Shown: positions 24,401 through 33,000 of the stretch, piece after piece | How the letters are laid out: each line of letters starts with the position of its first letter | How positions within the stretch are numbered: position 1 is the stretch's first letter | Origin: Streptomyces phytophilus | GTDB lineage: Bacteria; Actinomycetota; Actinomycetes; Streptomycetales; Streptomycetaceae | DNA length: 40,714 nucleotides | Reading direction: 5' to 3' | NCBI RefSeq assembly: GCF_013870535.1 | Contig: NZ_JACBXC010000002.1 | Coordinates: 1-40,714, forward strand | The notes under the pieces: generated by a model | Database searches by the model: none | The model's input: the letters and a program-made list of their open reading frames with translations, nothing else | Told to the model about the DNA's origin: nothing | Made by a program: the position numbers and the translations under genes

Positions 24401-24500
24401 AGGCGGCCAAGGTGAGCCGTTCCTTCGGTGCCTTGAGCACGGCGCGTTCTTCTCCGGCCCGTAACTCGACTGCGCCAAGCAGCAGTATGCGGAGTTCCAC
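21429..24500 (-). CDS. SARP-family regulator with NB-ARC NTPase and TPR domains (AfsR-like)
   Basis: A protein of 1023 residues from GTG 24500, which has GGAGGG 6 bases upstream. GTG 24548 would add 16 residues. Domains in order: an OmpR-like winged helix (residues 1-85, RILLLGAVELRAG, KAPKERLTLAALAWDAGRTV, REALYVHLHHIRKML); a bacterial activation domain to about 250 (VDLRRYLTLLDQARWLADGG, LATALH-like helices); an NB-ARC NTPase with P-loop TGMPGSGKTALAVHAAHQL near 310 and RRFVAVLDDAAS Walker B; a winged-helix segment; and a long TPR array (AHGRALIDLAGVCAGAGHYD, GRSYNLLGMICLRLERHKDA). AfsR-type proteins activate antibiotic or differentiation genes. No biosynthetic cluster is visible beside it. 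It is divergent from the STAND gene at 24732. Confidence 0.9.
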   Translation of the reverse strand: MELRILLLGAVELRAGEERAVLKAPKERLTLAALAWDAGRTVSVDTLVHRVWDDHPPAKPREALYVHLHHIRKMLSALAGPHGPTITNNSHTYTLQADPDTVDLRRYLTLLDQARWLADGGSDREALAAVQEASRLWGGEPLAGLPGTWAAQLRSFVEERNLTTARLQADVAVRLGHYAEAVTGLQPLAEREPADESVASQLALALHGCGRTEAASRLLQRTRQHILRESGAEPGAEFQHIHRGILARTPVAALLPSASSPACPALVPETLPPDVPWVGRQAELERLTGMLASTVEEPGSTGVTAAAVTGMPGSGKTALAVHAAHQLREHFPDGRLFLELRGHAPHQAPMSSAEALGELLRLLGIPPAALPQDLNGLIALWRTTVRGRRFVAVLDDAASAEQVTPLLPGDSSPFILITSRHRLTGLPGVQHLALDILPRTDAVALLQRLLDNEERNPGTEEAATLARLCGDLPLALTLIARRLLSRPAWRVSDLMDSFNRARRRLPEIRDHNDAMASALEVSYRALTPTQQKVFRRLGLHIGSEFSPEAAAALTGLPWEEAEHVLEELLACCLIFEPAPHRYRLHDLLREYASTLAEEDAASENQHALARLIHHYLHTADRADRRAYPHRLRIALPAHATTPPVRHNPQQWFTAEGPSLLAALEYARAHGSPRQSALLTHTLAGFMSGEGYLSTATPLLRAAVAYWQTTRESAAHGRALIDLAGVCAGAGHYDEALDSARKALELAQAAGDEELEAEALHQQSITCWHTARHTDALNLQQRALRLRLAGTDRLQQGRSYNLLGMICLRLERHKDALKYFLEGRARFRDIGDQRGQFIAVHNLAELHKEAGNLDSAIGSYRQAISLSQAPVGTGQYAILQMNLADTLCRHGRPEEALGLYDKVLPALRSAGDRRSEAIAHIGIGQALHAAGRSEQALPHHTAALTIARTIRAALEECQALRALSEAEAATGRLAQARGHLRAGLALSRKINSGAEETEMLQALSLLQRNGTLPLSSTQGDDMNA

Positions 24501-24731
24501 CAGCGACCCTCCCGCCGGTACGGCACGTCCGTGGGTCGAGGATGACACGAGCCATACACCCTGGCCACGTCCCGCTCACAGGAGGTCCGAAACCCTCCCA
24601 GCGGACGCCCCTTCGTTCCATGTACAGGCGCCTCGGGTAGAGGGCATCAGGAAAGCAGGCGGCCGTCGAAACGCCGCTGCATGTGCCCACGCGTGAGGTG
24701 ATGGGTAAGGCTGACCCCTGGGAGGAGCACC
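24501..24731. promoter_or_regulatory. Divergent promoter region between two NTPase regulators
   Basis: This 230-base gap separates the start regions of the SARP and STAND genes and must hold both promoters. A GGGAGGAG ribosome site for the rightward gene lies at 24720-24727. No clear hexamers or SARP-type heptamer repeats were picked out by eye. Confidence 0.45.
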
Positions 24732-27161
24732 GTGCGCGAAACAGAGATGGCAGCGGCACTGTTATCGGCCATGATTTCCAGCACTCCGCTGGAGAGATCA
24801 CCGGCCGGACAGGTCCTGCACCGGCTGGTCCACACCCACTCCGAACCCCACGGGCAACTTCTCCGGCAGTGGGAAGAAGCCTGCCGGACCGAGGCACCCC
24901 ATCCCGCGCTCCTGCAGCTGTCGAACTCCCTGGCACGCCACGCCACCACCGATGCCGCATGGAGAACCGGGCTCGAGAACTGGCTGCATCACCACCCACC
25001 CGAGCCTCAGGCAACAGCCAACCGCATCGACGGCTCAGCTCACCTGCACGGTCCCACCATCCAAGCCGGGTCCATCCACGGCAACGTGCACTTCCACCAC
25101 ACAGACCCAACCCCCATCCCCACGCAACAGTTGGTGCCCCGTCAACTCAGACCCTCACCCGCCCACTTCACCAACCGCACCAAAGAGCTGCATGACCTGC
25201 ACCGCATCGCCGACTCCCGAAAAGTCCAGGAAGGCCCCGCGCTGGCAGTCGTCTTCGGCCCCGGCGGAGTGGGCAAGACCGCACTGGCACTGCGGTGGCT
25301 GCACGAGACGGCCGATCACTATCCCGACGGCCAGCTCTACGCCGACCTCACCCCAGCCCCCGCGGGAGAACCGGCAGCACCCAACTCGGTCCTGGGAGGG
25401 TTCCTCCGAGCCCTGGGAGTAGCAGGAGAACACATCCCTGCCGAAGCGGAAGAGACCGCCGCCCTCTTCCGTTCCCTCACCGTCAACAGCCGCATCGCCA
25501 TCCTGCTGGACAACGCTGCCACCGCCGGCCAGGTGCGCGCACTGCTGCCCTCCTCATCATCAAGCACCGTCGTGGTGACCACACGGTGGCGCCTGGGCGG
25601 TCTGAGCATGGACGGTGCCGACTTCATCCCCGTCACCCCGTTGCAGCAGCAAGCCGGCACAGAACTGCTGACCCGGACCGTGGGCGAACGCCGCACAGCA
25701 GCAGAAACCGACGCCGTGGCTGGCCTGGTGGGCTTATGCGCCGGACTCCCCATCGCCCTGTCCATCGCAGCAGCACGGCTGGTGACACGCCCTCAGTGGC
25801 CCATCGCCCGGATCGTGCAGGAACTGGCCGACGAACAACGACGGCTCAAAGCCCTGGCCATGGAGGAGATCACCGTTCTGAGCGTCTTCGACCTCTCCTA
25901 CGACGGACTGCCACCGCAAACAGCCCGCGCCTACCGGTGGCTAGGCCTCCACCCCGGACCGGATCTCTCCCTCAACGCCGCCGCAGCAGCACTGCAGCAC
26001 TCCCTCGAGGACACCACGGCACTACTGGAGAACCTGATAGACGCCAGCATCCTGGAAGCCACCGGCCCCGACCGCTACCACTTCCACGACCTTGTCCGCC
26101 TCCACGCCCGCCACCGCGCCCAAAAGGAAGACAGCCCCCACACCCGCAACGCCGTCATCCGACGTCTCCTGGAGCACTACCTCGCTTTCGCCGCGGCCGC
26201 CGCCCAGACGGTGACACCCCAAGAGCGGCACCTCGGTCCTGACCGCCAACCCACCCAGACCTCACCGGTCTTCGCCACCAGCCAGGAAGCACTCAAGGCA
26301 CTGGAGACCGAACTACCCAACCTTATGGCAGCAATGCGGACCGGCTACGAACACAGACTCGACACCCTCGTATGGCAACTGGCCGAGGCGCTGTGGCCGC
26401 TGTTCCTTCACCACAAGCACTTCCCCGACTGGATGGCCACCTACCAGCTCGGTATCGACGCCACGACCCGCTGCAACGACTCCGCCGCCCGCGCACGCAT
26501 GCACCACCACCTCGGCTTCGCCTTCCACAACCTCAACCGCGCCAAAGAAGCCCTCGTGCAAGGAAAACGCTCCCTGGCCGCGGCACGCGAAGCCGGCCAC
26601 GACGAGACCGAGGCAGAAGCAGTGGGGCTCCTCGGCATGGCACACCGCTCGCTCGGCCACCTCGACGACGCCATCGACATGCAGCAACAAGCAGTGGCAC
26701 TGGAGCACCGGGCCGGACGAGCACGAGGAGAAGCGCTCGCCCGGCGGCGGCTCGGCCAAGCGCTCAGTACCGCAGGTCGGCTGGATGAAGCGGTCGATCA
26801 GCTCACCCGAGGCCGCGACCTGGCGGAGTCACTGTCCGACCACAAGGTCAAAGCGATGACCATGGTCTGGCTCGCCGACGCGCTCACGCGCAGTGGCCGC
26901 GCCGACAAGGCAGCCGCCGTTGCCCGGGATGCCTGGTCGCTCCTCGCTGAATCGGGCTCCAGCCAATACCAGGCCCAAGCACTGATGGTGTGGGGTGAAG
27001 CCGCCGAAGCGCTCAAGGAACCGGCGACCGCCCACAACCTTCTGATCCGATCACGCGCCTCTTACCTGGACGTCGGCGCCTCCAACCTGGAACGGGTCAA
27101 CCGCGCAATCGAGAGAGTGCAAGCACAGCTGAACGACCCTTCTCACCCCTCCTCCCTGTGA
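24732..27161 (+). CDS. STAND/NB-ARC NTPase with TPR repeats and RHIM-like N-terminal motif
   Basis: A protein of 809 residues. Residues 1-90 are a small helical region. Near residues 100-120 is the motif HLHGPTIQAGSIHGNVHFHH, which resembles the RHIM-like or pseudopalindromic amyloid signalling motifs found ahead of bacterial NLR-like proteins. The NTPase follows (P-loop VVFGPGGVGKTALAL near 180, RIAILLDNAATAGQV Walker B, STVVVTTRW, LCAGLPIALSIAAARL). Next come a winged-helix linker (VLSVFDLSYDGLPPQTARAY) and TPRs (ARMHHHLGFAFHNLNRAKEA, EAVGLLGMAHRSLGHLDDAI, GEALARRRLGQALSTAGRLD). It lacks the SARP DNA-binding domain, so it is more likely a signalling or immunity NTPase than a promoter-binding regulator. 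GTG 24732 has a good ribosome site. The 3' end overlaps an antisense gene. Confidence 0.88.
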   Translation: MRETEMAAALLSAMISSTPLERSPAGQVLHRLVHTHSEPHGQLLRQWEEACRTEAPHPALLQLSNSLARHATTDAAWRTGLENWLHHHPPEPQATANRIDGSAHLHGPTIQAGSIHGNVHFHHTDPTPIPTQQLVPRQLRPSPAHFTNRTKELHDLHRIADSRKVQEGPALAVVFGPGGVGKTALALRWLHETADHYPDGQLYADLTPAPAGEPAAPNSVLGGFLRALGVAGEHIPAEAEETAALFRSLTVNSRIAILLDNAATAGQVRALLPSSSSSTVVVTTRWRLGGLSMDGADFIPVTPLQQQAGTELLTRTVGERRTAAETDAVAGLVGLCAGLPIALSIAAARLVTRPQWPIARIVQELADEQRRLKALAMEEITVLSVFDLSYDGLPPQTARAYRWLGLHPGPDLSLNAAAAALQHSLEDTTALLENLIDASILEATGPDRYHFHDLVRLHARHRAQKEDSPHTRNAVIRRLLEHYLAFAAAAAQTVTPQERHLGPDRQPTQTSPVFATSQEALKALETELPNLMAAMRTGYEHRLDTLVWQLAEALWPLFLHHKHFPDWMATYQLGIDATTRCNDSAARARMHHHLGFAFHNLNRAKEALVQGKRSLAAAREAGHDETEAEAVGLLGMAHRSLGHLDDAIDMQQQAVALEHRAGRARGEALARRRLGQALSTAGRLDEAVDQLTRGRDLAESLSDHKVKAMTMVWLADALTRSGRADKAAAVARDAWSLLAESGSSQYQAQALMVWGEAAEALKEPATAHNLLIRSRASYLDVGASNLERVNRAIERVQAQLNDPSHPSSL

Positions 27162-27638
27162 CAACACCCCGGCTACCGACGACTGCTCCACAAGGTCGGT
27201 GAACCGATACCCGGCGACAAGCCACGGATAGGCACACACCCCGCACACCTGCTGCGGCCCGCGGCGCACGAACACCTGTTCAGCGCGAGTCCGAAACACC
27301 GTCCCCGTCTCGCCCACAGGCACCGTTACCAGACCGCACCCCGGGGCGCTCGCCCACCAGGCATCGGCAGCCCTCAGCGCGTCACTGACCGTCGGCCGAG
27401 GACGGCCCACCATCACATCGGCACTCTGCCTCCACCGCACGGGAGCCGCTTCATCCACCACGAGGAATCGGTCAGCAACCGCACACGGACACCCGACGTG
27501 TGACCCGACGTCGCCCCAGACCCACACCCGCACGCCCTCCGCATCCCGACTGTGGCGAGGACAGCGACTGACCTTCGACACCTCCCGCCGCCTCGCTGAA
27601 CTGCCCAGCGGCGAGTGCTGACAAGGTGAGGAACTCAC
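27051..27638 (-). CDS. Unknown protein coupled to the GT-B-like gene
   Basis: A protein of 195 residues from GTG 27638, whose start overlaps the preceding stop by four bases (GTGA), the main evidence for the gene. The central part reads like protein (VRVWVWGDVGSHVGCPCAVA, DALRAADAWWASAPGCGLVT, VPVGETGTVFRTRAEQVFVR, QQVCGVCAYPWLVAGYRFTDL) with a CGVC-type cysteine pair. No family is recognised. The last 37 codons are antisense to the end of the STAND gene (27051-27161), which is unusual. Either the overlap is real or the natural end has been lost. Confidence 0.5.
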   Translation of the reverse strand: MSSSPCQHSPLGSSARRREVSKVSRCPRHSRDAEGVRVWVWGDVGSHVGCPCAVADRFLVVDEAAPVRWRQSADVMVGRPRPTVSDALRAADAWWASAPGCGLVTVPVGETGTVFRTRAEQVFVRRGPQQVCGVCAYPWLVAGYRFTDLVEQSSVAGVLSQGGGVRRVVQLCLHSLDCAVDPFQVGGADVQVRGA

Positions 27639-28894
27639 TCCGCCTCCTCTCCGCACACAGGGCGAGGCCAGGCGCCCCATGGAGCAGGCAGCGGCACCGG
27701 AGCATTGGGCACGGCCCTGCACGGTTCGGACAGATCCAGCAAGCGGTACATCGCACGCCGCAAAGCCCCGGCAGCCTGCCCTGGCCGGGAGGTGATCGCC
27801 CCAGCTACCCGAGCTTGCCAACGCGGACTGTGCCGCCCCATGATCCCCCGCAACTGCCCCGGCAGCGACCCGTCCAACCGGAGACGACCAGCCCCCTGGG
27901 ACACCACCTCCGCCAGACTTCCCGGACGCAGAAAACGCTCCGGAGGAGAAGGCGCTAACAGCACCGGCGTTCCGATCGCGGCCGCGTAACTGGTGACTGA
28001 CCCGTGATCACCCACCACCGCATCAGCAGCCACCAGTGCAGCCCGCCACCCCTCCTCGGGCGGAAGCAGCAGCAAACCCGCACGCAGACAATCCGCCAGC
28101 CACGCCTGCACCTGCCAGGCACCAAGAACACCCCAGATGTTCGGGTGCAAGACCGCAGCCACCCGGTACTCCTCCGACGGCAGCTCATCCAACATTCGCT
28201 CCAGCAGATCCGGATGACTTCCCAGAGCGGACTCCGGCTGCCACGTCGAGGTCACCACCACCAACGGCTGCCCCTCAGCCACACCCAACGCCCGCCGGTA
28301 ATGCTCCCGCCGCGGCACACTTGTCACCAACCGATCGAAGCAGACATCACCCGCCACGACCGCTACCGACAACGCCTCCGGACACGACTCCCGCAACACC
28401 CCGAGCTCATCCTCATGCGTCAGCCCCAACGCGGCCGGCACCAACCGCCCACGATGAACCAACGCCCCCCGATCCAGACCATGTACCGGATGCGCATCAG
28501 GACCTGCGCTCCTGGCCCGTGACCGAGACGCCAGCATCCCCGCTCCGTGCGGCAACAGCATCACCTTCCCGTGAAGCTGCTCCACCGCCGTCTCACTGGC
28601 AGCCAGCACCAGATCGAACTCACACTGCACGGCCTGCTCCCACGGCAGCAGTAGACCGCCCTGAGACCGAACGAACTCGTCCGCACCGTGACACACCGAA
28701 CCGTTTCTTGCCGGAGCCACGGTGAACATCACCACCACACGGTGATCGGACTCCAGCAGCGCCAGAACGTCCATCAACCGGATACCGGCGACCAGGAACG
28801 GAACAACGACCAGCACGGTGCGGCACCCCGTATGCAGCACCCGACTGTCCGCGCCCAAACCCACCGGCCCGTTCAGCCACACGCCCCCTGCCAT
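27635..28894 (-). CDS. GT-B-fold glycosyltransferase-like protein
   Basis: A protein of 419 residues from ATG 28894. TTG 28915 would add seven residues. It looks like a two-domain GT-B protein: the N-terminal half has TVLVVVPFLVAGIRLMDVLA, DLVLAASETAVEQLHG and VMLLPHGAGM. The C-terminal half has PLVVVTSTWQPESAL, YRVAAVLHPNIWG and the donor-site-like VVGDHGSVTSYAAAIGTPVL, in the style of CDP-glycerol or poly-glycerol-phosphate transferases. The substrate is unknown. The ATG shares a base with the stop of a 32-residue upstream ORF, and the stop overlaps the next gene, so all three may form one operon. Upstream sequence to 29290 contains no recognised gene on either strand. Confidence 0.65.
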   Translation of the reverse strand: MAGGVWLNGPVGLGADSRVLHTGCRTVLVVVPFLVAGIRLMDVLALLESDHRVVVMFTVAPARNGSVCHGADEFVRSQGGLLLPWEQAVQCEFDLVLAASETAVEQLHGKVMLLPHGAGMLASRSRARSAGPDAHPVHGLDRGALVHRGRLVPAALGLTHEDELGVLRESCPEALSVAVVAGDVCFDRLVTSVPRREHYRRALGVAEGQPLVVVTSTWQPESALGSHPDLLERMLDELPSEEYRVAAVLHPNIWGVLGAWQVQAWLADCLRAGLLLLPPEEGWRAALVAADAVVGDHGSVTSYAAAIGTPVLLAPSPPERFLRPGSLAEVVSQGAGRLRLDGSLPGQLRGIMGRHSPRWQARVAGAITSRPGQAAGALRRAMYRLLDLSEPCRAVPNAPVPLPAPWGAWPRPVCGEEAE

Positions 28895-28992
28895 CAACGG
28901 CCCCCACTCACGCAAGCCAGTGCGGGAAACCGGCCCTCCAGAGGCCCCCGCATAACCCGCGCAGGGACAAGACGCCCATCGATCAGTACCAT
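28894..28992 (-). CDS. Possible 32-residue ORF coupled to the GT-B-like gene
   Basis: Begins at ATG 28992 (MVLIDGRLVPARVMRGPLEG) and ends with a TGA that shares its A with the ATG of the next gene (TGATG). A purine-rich GGGGGA lies 4 bases before the start. It could be a real small protein, a coupling leader peptide, or the displaced N-terminus of the downstream protein. The family is unknown. Confidence 0.35.
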   Translation of the reverse strand: MVLIDGRLVPARVMRGPLEGRFPALACVSGGR

Positions 28993-29336
28993 GACTTCCC
29001 CCGAACGTCGGCTACTCCTGCCTCCGACAAAGGGCTCCCCGGTGGCTCCGGTGTATTGCTTGCATCGACCTTGTGGAAACCTTGCCCCTGACCACATCGG
29101 CATAGTTCTGCCAGTCCGCAGGGCGCCAGCGATGATTCTCTTCTCGCCCTGAACGATGAGGCCTCAAGGACAAGCACCCAGTACGCCCTCCTGTCTGTTC
29201 CGACTTGTCGGGCCCACGGCAGGGCTTCGAGTGTCAACGGACTTGTAGTAGTGGGCTCTGATCCACATGTCGGGATCACCCAGCGTGATCGCCCCTGTCG
29301 GTGTGAGGTCTCAGGACTTCCTTGACGGTTGGTCGT

Positions 29337-29745
29337 CAGGAGATTCCTTGACGGTCTCTCTGTTTGCCCATGCCTTTGACGTAGAGCCTGGTGATCGGTC
29401 CGGGGTTCTTGCGGGGTCTGACAACGAGTTCGTCCTCGTCGTGCAGGATCCGGAAGTGGGTGTCCTCGATGACGACGGTGACGATCTTTCCGGCATGTCG
29501 CGGGCCGAGTTTGATGAACTGGCCGTTGAGCTGAAACGGCCGCTTGCGTGGATCTGTCCCAGACGGTCGGCCGGAACGGGGCAGGTCCATGTCCCCATCA
29601 GAGCGTTGTCGGCGATGGCGTGCATGAGGTGTCCGTCAGGCGGAGCGTGATGGTGCGGCCCGCCAGGGCGAACCCGACCTGGTAGCGGCCGCCGGCCAAG
29701 CCGGCGAGTCCATCTCGCTGGACCTTGCGCTTGACCTAGCCTCGG
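29337..29745 (-). pseudogene. IS481-type transposase C-terminal remnant
   Basis: The reverse strand carries, in two frames, parts of the C-terminal beta-barrel region of an integrase-core transposase: VKRKVQRDGLAGLAGGRYQV, then GFALAGRTITLRLTDT, and after a frame change FIKLGPRHAGKIVTVVIEDT, HFRILHDEDELVVRPRKN and PITRLYVKGM. This block is familiar from IS481-like actinomycete transposases. An in-frame stop (MKARG then TAG) and the frame changes make it inactive. The catalytic core is absent. Confidence 0.6.
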
Positions 29746-29835
29746 GCTTTCATGAGGTGGGCTGTCCAAAGGGACTGCTGCGTGATCGGGTGACATCTTG
29801 ACCTGCCCCACGGTTTGGGTTCCAGCTGCGGTGGC

Positions 29836-30310
29836 TAACTGGTGGCGTGGAGGGTGTCTTGTGGGGAGAGTAGTTCGTACTCGACGGGGGTGCGGTAGCC
29901 CAGTGCTGAATGTCGTCTCTGGCGGTTGTAGAAGATCTCGATGAACTCGAAGATCACGTTGGCCAGTTCAACCCGGGTCTTCCAGCGCTTGCGGTTGAAG
30001 CAGCTCGATCTGCATCGAGGACCAGAACGATTCCATCATCGCGTTGTCCAGGTCATCCCCGATGGTGCCGAACGACGGCAGGAGGTCGGCGGAGCGGATC
30101 CGTGCCCCGAAGACCCAGGAGGTGAGCTGGATGCCGTGATCGGCGTGAACGATCCCGCCCGGCTCGGGGCGGCGGTTGCCGATGGCCATGTCCAGCGCGT
30201 TGACCACGCGGGTGGAGTCCTGCCGTGAGTCGAAGGACCAGCCCACGATCCTGCGGCTGAACGCATCCAGGATCGCCGCGCAGTAGACCCACCCTTCCCA
30301 CGTGCGGTTC
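29836..30310 (-). pseudogene. IS3-family transposase (orfB) C-terminal fragment, frameshifted
   Basis: The reverse-strand integrase core has WEGWVYCAAILDAFSRRIVG, VNALDMAIGNRRP, an HADHG catalytic aspartate and NAMMESFWSSMQIEL with the catalytic glutamate. After a frameshift near 29998 the reading continues KRWKTRVELANVIFEFIEIF, YNRQRRHSALGYRTPVEYEL and stops at 29836. The N-terminus and orfA are missing beyond about 30310. It is a typical dead IS3 remnant next to the IS481-like one. Confidence 0.8.
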
Positions 30311-30889
30311 ACCGCCGCCGAGCTGGATCTGAAGAGCTCGTACGGGTGGATCCGCAACGACAAGCTGTCCAACGACGGGACCTCGGAGTCCTGCCTCAAC
30401 CAGCCGACTTACCCCTCACCGATCCAACACCGTCAGCTTCTCGGACCCGGCGCCGCTCAACGGGGCGCGGCATTGGGTCCGACGCTCAGGTAGTGCTGCT
30501 CCGGGGCGCCACTCTCAGCGGATCAAGTACAGGTAAATTACGTCGGGACCAGTCCGTCGTCGGCGCTTCGGCATCCGGGACGGCGAGCATGCCGTCCCCG
30601 CCGGAGCAGGGTCAGTTCGTGTCTCCGAGTGGACGCTCATGATTCCGTGGACCGGGAGTGGTCCGCTGTGTCCTCCAGGCAGCGAAGACCGGCTCAATCA
30701 GAGCCCAGCAGGCATGAGAGACCTCATGACGTAGGCGAGATCATTGATCCAGAAGTAATGAACGTTGCTCGGCATTCGGCGGCAACACCAACTTCTGTCG
30801 GTCCGGTCGTTCACGGTGAGCTGTAGCACGGGCGGAGCGTTCAGCCGAAGACGAGACCGACTTGCGCGCTCACGCAGTACCTCATGACG
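30311..30889. other. Gene-poor interval with possible degraded fragment
   Basis: One forward frame next to the IS3 remnant reads like protein for about 30 codons (AAELDLKSSYGWIRNDKLSN), but it has no family, ribosome site or proper end. Nothing else in this stretch is supportable. Confidence 0.3.
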
Positions 30890-31342
30890 CCGGCCAAGCG
30901 TCGGAGGTCGTCAGGTGGCGTTGGAGAACGGGATCGCCGCCCTCGTGCTGCTGCGCGATGATCTCCTCCAGCCGCGGGGCATGGCGTCGCAATCGGCGGG
31001 GGCGAGGTCGGGGTCGGCGTCGTCCGGATGGTGGAGCAGCGGTGCCAGCGTGGTGGTGACGCTGTTCCACGGCCGATCGCCACCGAAGCCGTCCATCCCG
31101 GCGAGGGCGAATCCCTCCACCTGGGCCAGTCATCTCCGGAACATGTTGAAGCCCGTGTAGGACCAGGAGACGTCCGGGCCGGTCATGTCGCCGTCCCCGG
31201 GGAAGAGTACGAGTCCGATCCTGACCTCCTCGTTCGCTCTGCGTGCCCCCAGGTTCCGTACGGGGGCGGCTATCCGGCAACCGGAAACGAGAAGGCCACC
31301 ACCGCCGATGGGCCGCTCATCGGCGGTGTCAGATTTCATCAA
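30890..31342 (-). pseudogene. Remnant of a conserved actinomycete hypothetical gene
   Basis: Reverse-strand segments in different frames join into a plausible protein: VRIGLVLFPGDGDMTGPDVS, WSYTGFNMFRR, then VEGFALAGMDGFGGDRPWNS and LAPLLHHPDDADPDLAPADC. The WSYTGF...FRR and GFGGDRPW patterns are familiar from small Streptomyces hypothetical proteins. Frame changes near 31128 and 30950 make it a pseudogene. The function is unknown. Confidence 0.5.
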
Positions 31343-31445
31343 GGTTCTGTCCGGCGATGCTTACTACGCTTGCCGGCCTTGGCCGTGGCCGACCAGCCGT
31401 CTCGGCGCCGTGGCACGAGCACGTATGAGGGAGAGACGAACCCCC

Positions 31446-32756
31446 ATGAGCACACGTACGGCAATCTCCTTCCGTGCCCTGGCCGCTGTCGCGCTGTTGT
31501 CCCTGATAGCTGCCGGATGCGGTGGTGGCGACGGGGACGGCCACGAGCGCCGCAACCCCCCGCAGTCGTCCGGTACCCCCGGCGAAGCCGAGGAGCCGCC
31601 CCCCGCCACGGCCTTCGCGACCGAGGCCGCCTTCTCCCTTGAAACCGGACCGGTGCGGCACCCGCCCGTCGCGCTGCACCGGCAGAACGCCTGGGTCGCG
31701 GGCGAGACGGGCCTGACCATGGTCGACCTGGCCACCGGGGAGGAAACCACGCACCTGGAGCCTCGGCGCCAGCCGCTGCACGAGGCGTGGCAGGAGTCGG
31801 CCGGGCGGCGGGATGAGGACCGGGCCGCAGAACTGGAGAAGCAGGGTGCCCAGCGCAGGCTCCCGCGACCGCTGCTCACCCGCATAGGCGGTACTCCGGC
31901 GGTCGTGGCCGCGGTCCCGGTCAAGGGGAAGCGGCAGGACCTTGCGGTGGAGATCCTGGCGGCGAACGCCGAGACGGGCGAGCGGTTGTGGGGCCTTCTC
32001 GTCGAGCCAGGCGTCCTGGCGGGAGAGAACGCCGAGGGCCTCTCTGCTCCGGTGCTCCATGCCCATGACGGCATGGCGGTCGTCCAGGTGGCGAAGGCGG
32101 ATCGCATGCTGGGCTCGCTGGGCATCGACCTCGACCGGCCGGAACTCGTCTGGGAGGAGGAGGAACTCCTAGCCATGGCGGGCTCCGGCGACGACCTGGC
32201 AGGCATGTCCTTTCCGGACGGCGGCGGGATACGCCTGCTGGGGGCGGTGCTGTTTGACGGCGGGCACACGTGGGGCGAGGACATCTCGAAGTACGCCTCG
32301 ATCGCCCCCTGCGGCCCGTGGCTGGCCGTCGAGGACTTCGACGACGACCGGGGTCCGCTCCTGATCGACATGGACAGCGGCGACGTCACCCACACCCGTG
32401 ACGACGGCCTGGTCAGCGGCATGTCCTGCTGGGAGGGCGAAGGCGGTACGACGGTGGCTCTCGCTTCCAACGGCGAGGGGGACGAAGGAGACAAGGCGCG
32501 AGGCGGGGCGATCGGCCTGGACGCCACCAGCGGAAAGGTTCTGTGGCGGCTCCCGCCAGGGGGATGGGAGGGCAGGGTCTCGGCCTCGTACGAGGACCGC
32601 CTGTACCTCAAGGCGGGGGAGGGGCTGGTGGTGCGGGACGCCCGCACCGGTCGGGTCCTCGGCAACGCGCCAGGTATCGCTCCGCAGCAAGTCAACGGCT
32701 ACGCGGGGCTGATCGCCGCGGGGGACGGTGTCGACGTCCACCCGGCCGAGCGGTGA
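31446..32756 (+). CDS. Lipoprotein with PQQ-like beta-propeller
   Basis: A protein of 436 residues. The start MSTRTAISFRALAAVALLSL followed by IAAGC is a lipoprotein signal with C25 as the lipidated cysteine. A disordered Gly/Pro/Glu stretch to about 60 follows. The rest has propeller-blade repeats of the PQQ type: AWVAGETGLTMVDLATGEET, LAVEILAANAETGERLWGLL, GGAIGLDATSGKVLWRLPP and GLVVRDARTGRVLGN. It is probably an extracytoplasmic surface protein. Its ligand is unknown. ATG 31446 has GAGGGAGAG about 10 bases upstream. The gene stands alone and is well preserved among pseudogenes. Confidence 0.8.
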   Translation: MSTRTAISFRALAAVALLSLIAAGCGGGDGDGHERRNPPQSSGTPGEAEEPPPATAFATEAAFSLETGPVRHPPVALHRQNAWVAGETGLTMVDLATGEETTHLEPRRQPLHEAWQESAGRRDEDRAAELEKQGAQRRLPRPLLTRIGGTPAVVAAVPVKGKRQDLAVEILAANAETGERLWGLLVEPGVLAGENAEGLSAPVLHAHDGMAVVQVAKADRMLGSLGIDLDRPELVWEEEELLAMAGSGDDLAGMSFPDGGGIRLLGAVLFDGGHTWGEDISKYASIAPCGPWLAVEDFDDDRGPLLIDMDSGDVTHTRDDGLVSGMSCWEGEGGTTVALASNGEGDEGDKARGGAIGLDATSGKVLWRLPPGGWEGRVSASYEDRLYLKAGEGLVVRDARTGRVLGNAPGIAPQQVNGYAGLIAAGDGVDVHPAER

Positions 32757-33000
32757 GCAGCGCTCGTTCGCTCCCGCCGGATGCACGGCGGCACCGGGCC
32801 GACGGTCCCAGGGTGGACCGGAGCGCCTGTGGTGATCCACCGCAGGTGTCGGTGCGTGCCGTCCGGGACTGACCAAGGCCGTCCTCGGCATCCGATCTGA
32901 AGCACTCGCGGGCGGGCCGGTTCCGGCCTTGCTCCACTGGCGGCCCGTGCCGTGAACCACCCTGCTACGACGACCGCAACGACCTCGCCCCAGACGGACA

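Noticed and set aside
28004-28725. Forward Pro/Thr/His-rich frames over the GT-B-like gene
   Set aside because: They are the opposite strand of a protein with natural composition and GT-B-like motifs.
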